This document shows, piece by piece, positions 41,396 to 48,824 of a DNA stretch of 64,000 bases (positions are counted from its first letter, which is position 1; every line of letters begins with the position of its first letter). Both the position numbers and the translations under genes were made by a program. The stretch spans positions 310,001-374,000 of the forward strand of contig JADKAC010000001.1 of the NCBI GenBank assembly GCA_016715425.1, read 5' to 3'. The notes beneath the pieces are model-generated. The model saw only the letters and a program-made list of their open reading frames with translations. It searched no databases and was not told the origin of the DNA. This stretch comes from Bacteroidota bacterium (GTDB taxonomy: Bacteria > Bacteroidota > Bacteroidia > Chitinophagales > BACL12).

Positions 41396-42514
41396 CTACA
41401 CTCGTTTTTGATAAGCTAATATTGCCCAGATATTAAATACAACAGCCATGATTCCTATGATTAAAAAATTATAAGAGATTTCATTAAAGTTGCTTCCTTT
41501 CATCACTATCATGCGCATTACTTTTATAAAATAAGTTACCGGATTAAAACGTGTAATTACTTGTGCCCAATACGGCATACTGTCAATGGATGTGTAAAGT
41601 CCTCCCATTAATATAAAAATCATCATAAAGAAAAAGGAAATAAACATTGCTTGCTGTTGTGATTCGGCAAATGTAGAAATGAGTAAACCAATTCCTAATA
41701 ATGCAAACAGATACACGGCAGCAAATGCATAAATTAATAATAAGCTGCCTTCAGGAATTATCCCATAAATAAACCTTGAAATGATAAGTCCGATTGTGAG
41801 TACAACTATACCAATAATCCAGAATGGAATTAATTTGCCTAAAATGAATTGATATTTTTTTATGGGCGATACATTTATTTGTTCTATTGTCCCCACTTCT
41901 TTTTCCTGCACAATATTCAACGCAGTCATAATACTTGCAACAAGTGTAAGAAGCAACACAAGAATGCCTGGCACCATAAATACAATATAACTCATGTGCG
42001 GATTATACCAATTGGAATAAGTGATGTCAATCATTGGTGTTGAAGGGAATTTTGATTGCTGATAAAAATCCTCTCGTATATTGTTATTAAACTGATTAAT
42101 TAGATTGCCGGCATACGCTGCACCGATATTCCCTTTAGCTCCATTCACCGCATTTACAGCAAGTAATATCTGACTATTATTATCTCGTATTAAATCACGT
42201 TCAAAATGTGCAGGAATTTCTAAAATAATATCTGCTTCATCTTTTTCCAATGTTTTCATTGCTTCAGAATATCCCGGCGCATAATCTACAAGTCTGAAAT
42301 AATCGGATGCTTCTAATTTCAGAATTAATTGTTGTGAATAAGTAGAATGATCATTGTCCACCACACTCACATTTACATTTTTCACTTCATAATCCGCAGC
42401 TAAGGGAAGAATAATTAATTGCATTATCGGCATAATAAATATCATGCGGACAATAGCGGGATTGCGTCGTATCTGAGCGAATTCTTTTCTTAATATGAAT
42501 AACAAAATTCTCAT
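41396..42514 (-). CDS. ABC-2 type transporter permease (second)
   Basis: A 372-residue permease subunit of an ABC exporter. TM1 is near residue 28, a large extracytoplasmic domain follows ('VVDNDHSTYSQQLILKLEAS'), then five C-terminal helices with 'VQEKEVGTIEQINVSPIKKY' before them, the coupling region of the YhhJ/YbhR group. Its start overlaps the preceding permease stop as ATGA, so the two are translated together. It is the last gene of the efflux operon and ends at a shared terminator. Confidence 0.88.
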   Translation of the reverse strand: MRILLFILRKEFAQIRRNPAIVRMIFIMPIMQLIILPLAADYEVKNVNVSVVDNDHSTYSQQLILKLEASDYFRLVDYAPGYSEAMKTLEKDEADIILEIPAHFERDLIRDNNSQILLAVNAVNGAKGNIGAAYAGNLINQFNNNIREDFYQQSKFPSTPMIDITYSNWYNPHMSYIVFMVPGILVLLLTLVASIMTALNIVQEKEVGTIEQINVSPIKKYQFILGKLIPFWIIGIVVLTIGLIISRFIYGIIPEGSLLLIYAFAAVYLFALLGIGLLISTFAESQQQAMFISFFFMMIFILMGGLYTSIDSMPYWAQVITRFNPVTYFIKVMRMIVMKGSNFNEISYNFLIIGIMAVVFNIWAILAYQKRV

Positions 42515-43617
42515 TCCAATCGTATTTTAAAATTGCGCCAGCTCACTATTAAAAAAAACAAAGTCATTCCTGTGAGTATCATCATTTCTTTCCAGATACT
42601 TTGAATGCCAAGTCCTTTTATCATTACATCTTTTATAATTATAAAAAACCATTTGGTGGGAATGATATTCGAAAAAATTTGCAGTGGCATCGGCATGTTT
42701 TCAATAGGAAACATAAAACCACTGAGAAGGAGTGTAGGCAACATTAAACCAACTAATGAAATAAACATCGCTACCTGCATGGAGTTGGTAATATTTGAAA
42801 TCATTAATCCCAAAGAAATTGCAGTGGTAATAAATAATAAACACACACCAAACAACAGCAATAAATCACCTTTAATCGGCAACTCAAGTACTGTTACACT
42901 TAACAATAAAATGGTGAGTACATTAATGAAAGAAATAATAATATATGGAACTGCTTTGCTTAAAATTAATACCATCGGTTTCAGTGGAGAAGCAAGAATA
43001 ACTTCCATTGTATTTAATTCTTTTTCACGCACAATTGCAATGGATGTCATCATCGCAGAAATAAGTAATAAGATCATTCCCATTACGCCGGGAACAAAAA
43101 TAAATGCACCTTTTAATTGCGGATTATAAATCATGCGAATTTCAGGTGTAATCGTCATCGGTGCTGCAACCGCTGTATTCATGTTTTTCATGAAGTCCTG
43201 CACAATATTGCTTGCATACACAACCACGGTAGTTGCGGTATTCGGATCTGTGGCATCTGCTATTAATTGTAATTGGGTATAATTATTTTGCGACAATTGT
43301 TCGTTAAAATTTTCCGGAAAAATTACGGCAAGTGTAATGTTATCTTTTGCAAAAGCATCATTAATTTCTTGTTGTGATTTTGCTAATAAACTCACTTCAA
43401 AATATTTGCTTGCATCCAATTGTTGAATCAATGTTGCAGTCTGCACATCTTTCGATAAATCCAGTACTCCGATTTTTGTATTTTTTATTTCGTTGGTAAG
43501 TGCAAATCCGAAAATAAGTATTTGCACAATCGGCAAAGCAAATATGATGAGCAGCGACTTGCGGTCACGAAAAATGTGAAGGAATTCTTTGCGTACAAAA
43601 ATTATAAATTGCTGCAT
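42511..43617 (-). CDS. ABC-2 type transporter permease (first)
   Basis: A 368-residue paralogue of the permease downstream, with the same plan: TM1 ('SLLIIFALPIVQILIFGFAL'), an extracytoplasmic domain ('DLSKDVQTATLIQQLDASKY'), and five C-terminal helices preceded by 'VREKELNTMEVILASPLKPM'. The two permeases probably form a heterodimeric channel (YbhS/YbhR type). Start and stop overlap neighbours: TGATG with the ATPase upstream and ATGA with the permease downstream, showing strict translational coupling. Confidence 0.88.
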   Translation of the reverse strand: MQQFIIFVRKEFLHIFRDRKSLLIIFALPIVQILIFGFALTNEIKNTKIGVLDLSKDVQTATLIQQLDASKYFEVSLLAKSQQEINDAFAKDNITLAVIFPENFNEQLSQNNYTQLQLIADATDPNTATTVVVYASNIVQDFMKNMNTAVAAPMTITPEIRMIYNPQLKGAFIFVPGVMGMILLLISAMMTSIAIVREKELNTMEVILASPLKPMVLILSKAVPYIIISFINVLTILLLSVTVLELPIKGDLLLLFGVCLLFITTAISLGLMISNITNSMQVAMFISLVGLMLPTLLLSGFMFPIENMPMPLQIFSNIIPTKWFFIIIKDVMIKGLGIQSIWKEMMILTGMTLFFLIVSWRNFKIRLE

Positions 43618-44357
43618 CAGTCTGCTATTCTTGTTGCTTGTCTGGCAAGTTGAGTAAATATGTCATCAATAGATTTTCCACCATACGCCGCTTTCAGTTT
43701 GGTGGGTGTATCTAAAGCTGCAATGTGTCCATCCACCATAATTGAAACACGGTTGCAATATTCTGCTTCATCCATATAATGTGTGGTTACAAAAATTGTA
43801 ATACCTCTGTGTGAAGCTTCATAAATCATCTCCCAAAATTTACGGCGTGTTATTGGATCAACACCACCAGTTGGTTCATCTAAAAAAACAATTTTCGGAT
43901 TATGAATTATTGCAATTGAAAATGCGAGTTTTTGTTTCCAGCCAAGTGGTAATGATTTTACTAAACTTCTTTTTTCAGAATGTAATTCAAGATCATTCAT
44001 CAAAGTTTCAGTGCGCTCTTTTAATTGCTTATTACTCAATCCATAAATACCGCCAAAAAATCGAATATTTTCCAGCACTGTCAGATCTTCATATAATGAA
44101 AACCGCTGACTCATATAACCGATATTTTTTTTAATTAACTCAGTTTGTTTATATACATCAAAACCTGCAACACTTGCTTTTCCCGATGTGGGTTTCCAAA
44201 TACCAATCAGCATTTTCATAGCGGTAGTTTTGCCCGCACCATTCGCACCCAGAAAACCAAATATTTCACCTTTGCCCACTTCAAAAGAAATGGAATCTAC
44301 TGCAGTGAATGCACCAAATTTTTTAGTAAGATTTTCTGTGATAATTACTTGTTCCAT
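43617..44357 (-). CDS. ABC transporter ATP-binding protein (second)
   Basis: A 246-residue ATPase. Walker A is 'GANGAGKTTAMKM' (about residues 37-49), Walker B 'IVFLDEPTGGVD', and the switch His is in 'VTTHYMDEAEY'. The signature loop reads 'SLPLGWKQKLAF', where the usual LSGGQ is LPLGW, as in the second half of YbhF-type ATPases. Both nucleotide-binding genes together replace the single long YbhF. It overlaps the first permease gene as TGATG and lies 5 bp after the first ATPase gene. Confidence 0.9.
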   Translation of the reverse strand: MEQVIITENLTKKFGAFTAVDSISFEVGKGEIFGFLGANGAGKTTAMKMLIGIWKPTSGKASVAGFDVYKQTELIKKNIGYMSQRFSLYEDLTVLENIRFFGGIYGLSNKQLKERTETLMNDLELHSEKRSLVKSLPLGWKQKLAFSIAIIHNPKIVFLDEPTGGVDPITRRKFWEMIYEASHRGITIFVTTHYMDEAEYCNRVSIMVDGHIAALDTPTKLKAAYGGKSIDDIFTQLARQATRIAD

Positions 44358-44362
44358 TTTTT

Positions 44363-45286
44363 TTATGCGTGTTGTGATGTGTGCATATATTGCATAAAGC
44401 AGTCTTCAATTCCCGGTTCTATTTCCTGAATGGTTACATCCGTATATTTTAATGCTGTTAAATATTGTTCAATATCATTTTCCGATAAAGTTTCTTTTCC
44501 ACTTATATGCAATGCATCACCAAAACTAAATGCACTTGAAACCTGGTCGTAGTTTCTAAGTACGGAGAGCAAATTAAACATGTCATCAGATTTAACAGCA
44601 AATAATTTTTTAGGATAGGAGGCAATAATATTTGAAGGTGAATCTGTTTGCAAAATTTTTCCACCTTGCATCAAAGCAATTTTATCACAGAGCAATGCTT
44701 CATCCATATAAGGTGTGGAGACCAGTATGGTTATTTCTTGTTGTTGCAATCGTTTCAACATCTCCCAAAATTCTTTTCTTGAAACTGGATCTACACCAGT
44801 GGTTGGCTCATCTAAAAATAATATTTTAGGTTTATGAATTAATGCACAACACAAAGCCAATTTTTGTTTCATACCGCCTGATAATTTTCCTGCACGACGA
44901 TTTTTAAATGGTTCTAATTGCACATAAATATCTTCTATCAAATTATAGTTTTTTTTTATTGAAGTATTAAATAGTGTTGCAAAGAATTGCAGATTTTCTT
45001 CCACTGTTAAATCCTGATATAATGAAAAACGTCCAGGCATATAACCAATTATTTTACGGAGATCTCTATATTGTTTTACCACATCTAAATCATGCACAAT
45101 CGCATTTCCTGTATCTGCAATAATCAATGAAGTAAGAATGCGAAACAACGTAGTTTTACCCGCACCATCCGGACCTATTAATCCAAATATCTCAGCAGAA
45201 TTAATTTGCAAACTCACATTATCAAGGGCAAGTACTTTCCCTTTGTTGTAAGTCTTTACTAAGTTATTTGCTTCTATTATTGGCAT
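44363..45286 (-). CDS. ABC transporter ATP-binding protein (first)
   Basis: A 307-residue ATPase with Walker A 'GPDGAGKTTLFRIL', signature 'LSGGMKQKLALCCALIHKP', Walker B 'ILFLDEPTTGVD' and the H-loop replaced by Pro/Tyr in 'VSTPYMDEA'. The missing switch His may make this half-site weak, as in heterodimeric exporters. A C-terminal extension of ~70 residues follows the NBD. The start codon lies only 7 bp from the left arm of the inverted-repeat element at 45294-45331, so its natural translation start region has been rebuilt by the insertion. Confidence 0.88.
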   Translation of the reverse strand: MPIIEANNLVKTYNKGKVLALDNVSLQINSAEIFGLIGPDGAGKTTLFRILTSLIIADTGNAIVHDLDVVKQYRDLRKIIGYMPGRFSLYQDLTVEENLQFFATLFNTSIKKNYNLIEDIYVQLEPFKNRRAGKLSGGMKQKLALCCALIHKPKILFLDEPTTGVDPVSRKEFWEMLKRLQQQEITILVSTPYMDEALLCDKIALMQGGKILQTDSPSNIIASYPKKLFAVKSDDMFNLLSVLRNYDQVSSAFSFGDALHISGKETLSENDIEQYLTALKYTDVTIQEIEPGIEDCFMQYMHTSQHA

Positions 45287-45293
45287 CTTTATT

Positions 45294-45331
45294 AAATTGA
45301 CAGTTGACAGTGGACAGTTGACAATGAAAAA
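45294..45331 (+). repeat. Left 38-bp inverted repeat of the four-helix element
   Basis: Starts AAATTGACAGTTGACAGTGG and ends in GACAATGAAAAA. Read from 45296 it is 7-nt units: ATTGACA, GTTGACA, GTGGACA, GTTGACA, ATGAAAA. The reverse complement is found without a mismatch at 45786-45823. Confidence 0.95.
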
Positions 45332-45358
45332 ATCTTTACTGATTCATTGGCTATTGCC

Positions 45359-45393
45359 CAGTTGATAGTTGACAATGGATAATAGACAATGAA
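45359..45393 (+). repeat. Internal heptamer block of the element
   Basis: Five 7-nt units: CAGTTGA, TAGTTGA, CAATGGA, TAATAGA, CAATGAA. It lies between the left arm and the end of the four-helix gene and shares AGTTGACAATGGATA with the 10.8 kb array. Confidence 0.75.
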
Positions 45394-45411
45394 AGAAATT
45401 AGGTTCATCAT

Positions 45412-45771
45412 TTATTTTTTATTTAATGCAGTTTTTGTTGATTTAACAATTGCGATTAATAATCTTAATATTTCTTTGCAATCATTAATCAGGTGCAAAT
45501 AATCTTCTTGAGTTAAGAAATCAGTATCTCTTAATAACATTAACCAATATTCAACTTCATTGGCTTCCTTTAATGCAATATTCATCTTATTTAAAAAGTC
45601 TGCTTTTGATTGCGTATGTTCAGCCTCTTTTACTAATGCGCCTATAGCAGTGCCGCTTCGTAACAGTTGCTTGGAAAGAACAAATTCTTTTTTATTCTGC
45701 GATAGCTCTTTATAAAGATTAATTATTTTAATCGCAAAAGCATAAGACTTATTTGCTATTACATTTTCCAT
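45412..45771 (-). CDS. Four-helix-bundle protein (23S rRNA IVS-protein family)
   Basis: A 119-residue all-helical protein. Typical family features are 'SYAFAIKIINLYKEL' (helix 1), 'LSKQLLRSGTAIGALVKEAE' (helix 2 with the conserved R-S-G-T-x-I/G pattern), 'DFLNKMNIALKEANEVEYWL' (helix 3) and 'LINDCKEILRLLIAIVKS' (helix 4). Relatives are the ORFs within 23S rRNA intervening sequences and the Avd accessory proteins of diversity-generating retroelements. Binding of nucleic acid is likely, function unknown. It is oriented with the efflux operon and lies inside the inverted repeats; its start is 10 bp from the HlyD stop. Confidence 0.9.
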   Translation of the reverse strand: MENVIANKSYAFAIKIINLYKELSQNKKEFVLSKQLLRSGTAIGALVKEAEHTQSKADFLNKMNIALKEANEVEYWLMLLRDTDFLTQEDYLHLINDCKEILRLLIAIVKSTKTALNKK

Positions 45772-45781
45772 TTTCTAATAT

Positions 45782-46708
45782 TTAATTTTTCATTGTCAAC
45801 TGTCCACTGTCAACTGTCAATTTGATTTCGCCGTACATTCCTATTTTAATATTGCCATCGTTGGGTACACTTATTTTTATTGCATACACCAGGTTTGCTC
45901 TTTCCTCTTTTGTCTGAATTGTTTTAGGAGTGAATTCTGCTTTATCAGAAATCCATGTTATCGTACCATCATAATTTTTAAAAGCGCCATTGCCATCATC
46001 AATGGATACTGTTGTTTTTTGATTTAATTGAATCTTTGATAATTGATCACCGGTTACATAAGCTCTTAAAATCATATTCGACAAATCCGCAATTTTATAC
46101 AATGGTTTTGCAGGTGTTACATATTCTCCCAGCTCCACATATTTAGTAAGTACAGTTCCTGAAATTGGATTTAAAATATAGGATTGCCTTAATTGATCAT
46201 TTACTTGATCTACCTGATATAACACAGGATCAATTTCACTGTGAATTCCTTTTGTTGTAATTTCTAAATTGGATTGTTGTGCTATTAATTGTTTATGCAA
46301 TACATCCAACTGCGCATTAATATCATCCAATTGTTTTTGTGTAGCTGCACCTGCATCTAACAAGTTTTGTGTTCTTACTTTTTCTGTATTTGTTGAACGA
46401 ATTTGTTCTTGAATTGCTGCCAACTGTTTGCTAATATCCGGTTGCTTGCTCAGTATTGCATCTGCCTGTGCCTGTAGTTGTAATTTCTTAAGATGTAATT
46501 GCACAGTATCTACAATTCCCACAATACTGTTTTGTTCTAAATGCATTCCTTCTTCCACATTAAATTGAAGAAGTAAACCACTGGCACCTGTTGCTATTAT
46601 AATTTCTGTTGCTTCAAATTTTCCTGTTGCATCAAAATCATTTCCCGACTTATTACAAGCAGTAAGAAGGAGTGTAGAAATAGTGAGTATGAATAGTATT
46701 TTTTTCAT
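45782..46708 (-). CDS. HlyD-family membrane-fusion lipoprotein of the efflux operon
   Basis: The periplasmic adaptor links the ABC permeases to TolC. The 308 residues have a lipobox ('LFILTISTLLLTAC'), a barrel-sandwich half ('GASGLLLQFNVEEGMHLEQN'), a coiled coil (about 80-150), the second half-motif ('ILNPISGTVLTKYVELGEYV') and a beta-barrel domain. It is the YbhG type. The last 13 codons, 'KLTVDSGQLTMKN', lie in the right inverted repeat (45786-45823), so the natural C-terminus was replaced by repeat sequence; the conserved domain ends at 'NIKIGMYGEI', so function may remain. Confidence 0.88.
   Translation of the reverse strand: MKKILFILTISTLLLTACNKSGNDFDATGKFEATEIIIATGASGLLLQFNVEEGMHLEQNSIVGIVDTVQLHLKKLQLQAQADAILSKQPDISKQLAAIQEQIRSTNTEKVRTQNLLDAGAATQKQLDDINAQLDVLHKQLIAQQSNLEITTKGIHSEIDPVLYQVDQVNDQLRQSYILNPISGTVLTKYVELGEYVTPAKPLYKIADLSNMILRAYVTGDQLSKIQLNQKTTVSIDDGNGAFKNYDGTITWISDKAEFTPKTIQTKEERANLVYAIKISVPNDGNIKIGMYGEIKLTVDSGQLTMKN
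45786..45823 (-). repeat. Right 38-bp inverted repeat of the four-helix element
   Basis: Exact reverse complement of 45294-45331. It overlaps the 3' end of the HlyD gene and codes for its final residues. Confidence 0.95.
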
Positions 46709-46711
46709 GAA

Positions 46712-47989
46712 TTATAATTTGCCGAGAGTAATTAAATAGTTTGTTTTTGCTATAAGTAATTGTGTTTCATGCAAAGCCTGATTTTGTTGCACTTGCAGCA
46801 ATCCATTTAATTCTACCACATAATCTGTGGATGTGATTACACCATTTTTTAATTGTACATCTGTTGCATTCATTATTTCTTTTTTCAAAACAATAATTTG
46901 TTTATCCAACTCTATAAGCTGATTATACTTTGTGATATCCGCCATTTTTTGTTCTGAATCAATGCGTGTATTCAGTTCAAATGTTTTTTGTTGATTGGCA
47001 ATAGTTTCATTTTGTATAGTATAAATAGCAGCATCTGTTTTTTTAATATTGCCTTGCCATAGCGGATAATTAAATTTAATACCAGCCATATAGTATGCAT
47101 CGAATTGCGTTAAGAAAAAATTGGGACCGGGAAGGCCATAACCACCAGTTGCAAACAGAGATACTTGCGGGAGATTAATTCCTGATGCAAATTCCTTTTG
47201 TTGAGTGGTAAATTCAGATTGTGTTTTAAATAAATCAATCTCAGGCCGTGTAATAGAATTATCTTCCTCTACAATAGTTATCTCCGGTTTTTGAAAATTG
47301 GTATTTGATGAAAGAGATTCACCGGTATAACCCGCAAGCATTTTCATTGCTGCTTGTTTCGTATTTATTGTTTCAGTTTGTTGCTGCCGGGTTTTTATTA
47401 TTTCTGCTTCAAGCACATTTATGGATAATTGTGTTACAACTCCATTAGCCTGACCATTTAATAAATCCTGTTTACGGTCATTAAGTGTTTTTAAAGTATT
47501 GGCAATTAATTCTAAATTATCGGTAGCTAATAAAATGTTTGCATACAATTGAATTACTTGTTGTTTTACTTTATACAAATCTGTTTCAAGCTGATATTTT
47601 TGCGTAGCATTATCAATGGCTTGTAATGATTTTGCCTGACTAATATTACCGCCATCATAAATTAATTGTGTAACACCAAGTTCTACTTTGTATTGATCTT
47701 TTCTCAATATAGGAAAAGCAAAATAAGGAGATTCTCCCGGGATAAAAGGCACATCGCTTTGGTAGCTTGCTTGTCCGTTTAATGCAACTTGGGGTTGCCA
47801 CGCTGCATTTATTTTTTCTATGCTTACCTCTGAAGTTTTATCTATCACTTCACGCTGTGCTGCAAGTGGATAATTAATCATTGCTTGTTCAATGCAAACA
47901 GTAAGAGAAGTAGTGGTAACTACATCTTGTGCTGTAACTACAATTGTTAGAAATATATATACGGATAAAAGAATATATCGTAGTTGCAT
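46712..47989 (-). CDS. TolC-family outer-membrane efflux protein
   Basis: A 425-residue protein with signal peptide 'YILLSVYIFLTIVVTAQ'. It shows the TolC internal duplication: 'SLTVCIEQAMINYPLAAQRE' begins the first OEP repeat and 'RPEIDLFKTQSEFTTQQKEF' the second, each with long helices. It forms the outer-membrane exit duct for the ABC pump. It lies 3 bp upstream of HlyD and 4 bp downstream of TetR, so all three are co-transcribed. Confidence 0.9.
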   Translation of the reverse strand: MQLRYILLSVYIFLTIVVTAQDVVTTTSLTVCIEQAMINYPLAAQREVIDKTSEVSIEKINAAWQPQVALNGQASYQSDVPFIPGESPYFAFPILRKDQYKVELGVTQLIYDGGNISQAKSLQAIDNATQKYQLETDLYKVKQQVIQLYANILLATDNLELIANTLKTLNDRKQDLLNGQANGVVTQLSINVLEAEIIKTRQQQTETINTKQAAMKMLAGYTGESLSSNTNFQKPEITIVEEDNSITRPEIDLFKTQSEFTTQQKEFASGINLPQVSLFATGGYGLPGPNFFLTQFDAYYMAGIKFNYPLWQGNIKKTDAAIYTIQNETIANQQKTFELNTRIDSEQKMADITKYNQLIELDKQIIVLKKEIMNATDVQLKNGVITSTDYVVELNGLLQVQQNQALHETQLLIAKTNYLITLGKL

Positions 47990-47993
47990 AATG

Positions 47994-48617
47994 CTATTTT
48001 TTTATAGAGAGTAATATCGAATCTGCAATTATTTCTTTGCGCTGAATCATCATTTTTTCAAATGTTTTCTGATCTAAATCCATAATTGCCATGAGCAATG
48101 GTTTAGCAATAAAAGGCCATACACTCATTGCCAGTAAATTCATCATAAGCTGCCGTGGGTCCACTTTTTTTATATTGCCTTTGCGAATTTCTGCCTTCAC
48201 CAATTTTTCGAACTCTTTGCGAAAATCACCGATATGTGAATGCTGCATATTGCCAATTAATTTTTCAGGATTATGTGCAATTTCATTTACGATAAATAGT
48301 GGCAAGTCCTGATTTTGAATGAGTGTATCTAATTCCCCTGAAATCAATCGTTTGATTTTTTCTTCAAAGGATTCTTTACCCTGAAGTGCAGTAATAAATC
48401 CCTGGAAAAATTTCCCCATGTTTTCTTTAAACACCATATCAAACATCTTGTCTTTACTTCGAAAGTAGTAATGTAGTAAAGCTCTGTTGATACCTGCCTC
48501 CTGCGCAATGTCTTCCATTCTTGCGGCAGCAAATCCTTTGCGAGTAAATACTCTGCGGGCAGCATTCAGAATTTGCTCTTCTGTTCCCGGCTGTAGTTGT
48601 TTTGTAGTTTTACCCAA
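47994..48617 (-). CDS. TetR/AcrR-family transcriptional regulator
   Basis: A 207-residue repressor that heads the efflux operon. The HTH is 'RMEDIAQEAGINRALLHYYF' within residues ~15-60 ('ILNAARRVFTRKGFAAARME' before it). The C-terminal ligand domain is variable, with 'DTLIQNQDLPLFIVNEIAHN'. The start is TTG at 48617; there is no in-frame ATG before the HTH. The palindrome TTTAAC-N6-GTTAAA 3 bp upstream is its likely operator, so it would repress itself and the pump until a substrate binds. Confidence 0.88.
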   Translation of the reverse strand: MGKTTKQLQPGTEEQILNAARRVFTRKGFAAARMEDIAQEAGINRALLHYYFRSKDKMFDMVFKENMGKFFQGFITALQGKESFEEKIKRLISGELDTLIQNQDLPLFIVNEIAHNPEKLIGNMQHSHIGDFRKEFEKLVKAEIRKGNIKKVDPRQLMMNLLAMSVWPFIAKPLLMAIMDLDQKTFEKMMIQRKEIIADSILLSIKK

Positions 48618-48620
48618 TGA

Positions 48621-48638
48621 TTTAACAATTTAGTTAAA
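48621..48638 (-). promoter_or_regulatory. Candidate TetR operator
   Basis: A perfect inverted repeat TTTAAC-AATTTA-GTTAAA between the promoter and the TTG start of tetR. It covers the expected transcription start, so binding would block initiation. Confidence 0.55.
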
Positions 48639-48646
48639 CAAGGATG

Positions 48647-48676
48647 CAAATATAGAATAATTATGAAGAAAGCAAA
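48647..48676 (-). promoter_or_regulatory. Promoter of the efflux operon
   Basis: Minus strand: TTTG (48673-48676), 18-nt spacer, TATATTTG (48647-48654). This is the best full match to the Bacteroidota promoter pattern in the window. Confidence 0.65.
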
Positions 48677-48739
48677 TAATTTTAAAATTATTTTCGAAAA
48701 GCCGGATGATTGCTATATCGGTTATTTTGAATTTTTAGG

Positions 48740-48798
48740 AACAAAAAAGCCGGCGATGAACCAGCTTTTTAATATTCAATTATTACACAAATTATGCT
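48740..48798. repeat. Copy A of a 59-bp terminator-containing repeat
   Basis: 54 of 59 positions match 50508-50566. It contains the hairpin AAAAAGC-C-GG / CC-A-GCTTTTT (48744-48753 with 48761-48770, one mismatch) and then TATTCAATTATTACACAAAT. It terminates the T9SS gene ending at 48825. Confidence 0.8.
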
Positions 48799-48824
48799 AT
48801 TGTAAATTTCGCTTCAATAAATAA

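Larger units (their letters stand above)
45294..45823. mobile_element. Candidate inverted-repeat-flanked four-helix-bundle element
   Basis: A 530-bp segment with perfect 38-bp inverted repeats at its ends encloses one gene, a four-helix-bundle protein. It sits exactly at the HlyD/ABC junction of an otherwise compact operon. There is no transposase. In RNA the arms would pair into a 38-bp stem with the ORF in the loop, the layout known for IVS elements of 23S rRNA, whose ORF is of the same family. I could not identify a target-site duplication. Either a mobile element or an RNA-processing cassette. Confidence 0.65.

Noticed and set aside
43811..44134. Plus-strand ORFs within the ABC ATPase gene
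   Set aside because: Shadow frames antisense to Walker B and signature motifs; no protein-like composition.
45294..45823. Classical insertion sequence
   Set aside because: Inverted repeats exist but there is no transposase ORF, and the single gene is a four-helix-bundle protein; a MITE with cargo cannot be excluded.
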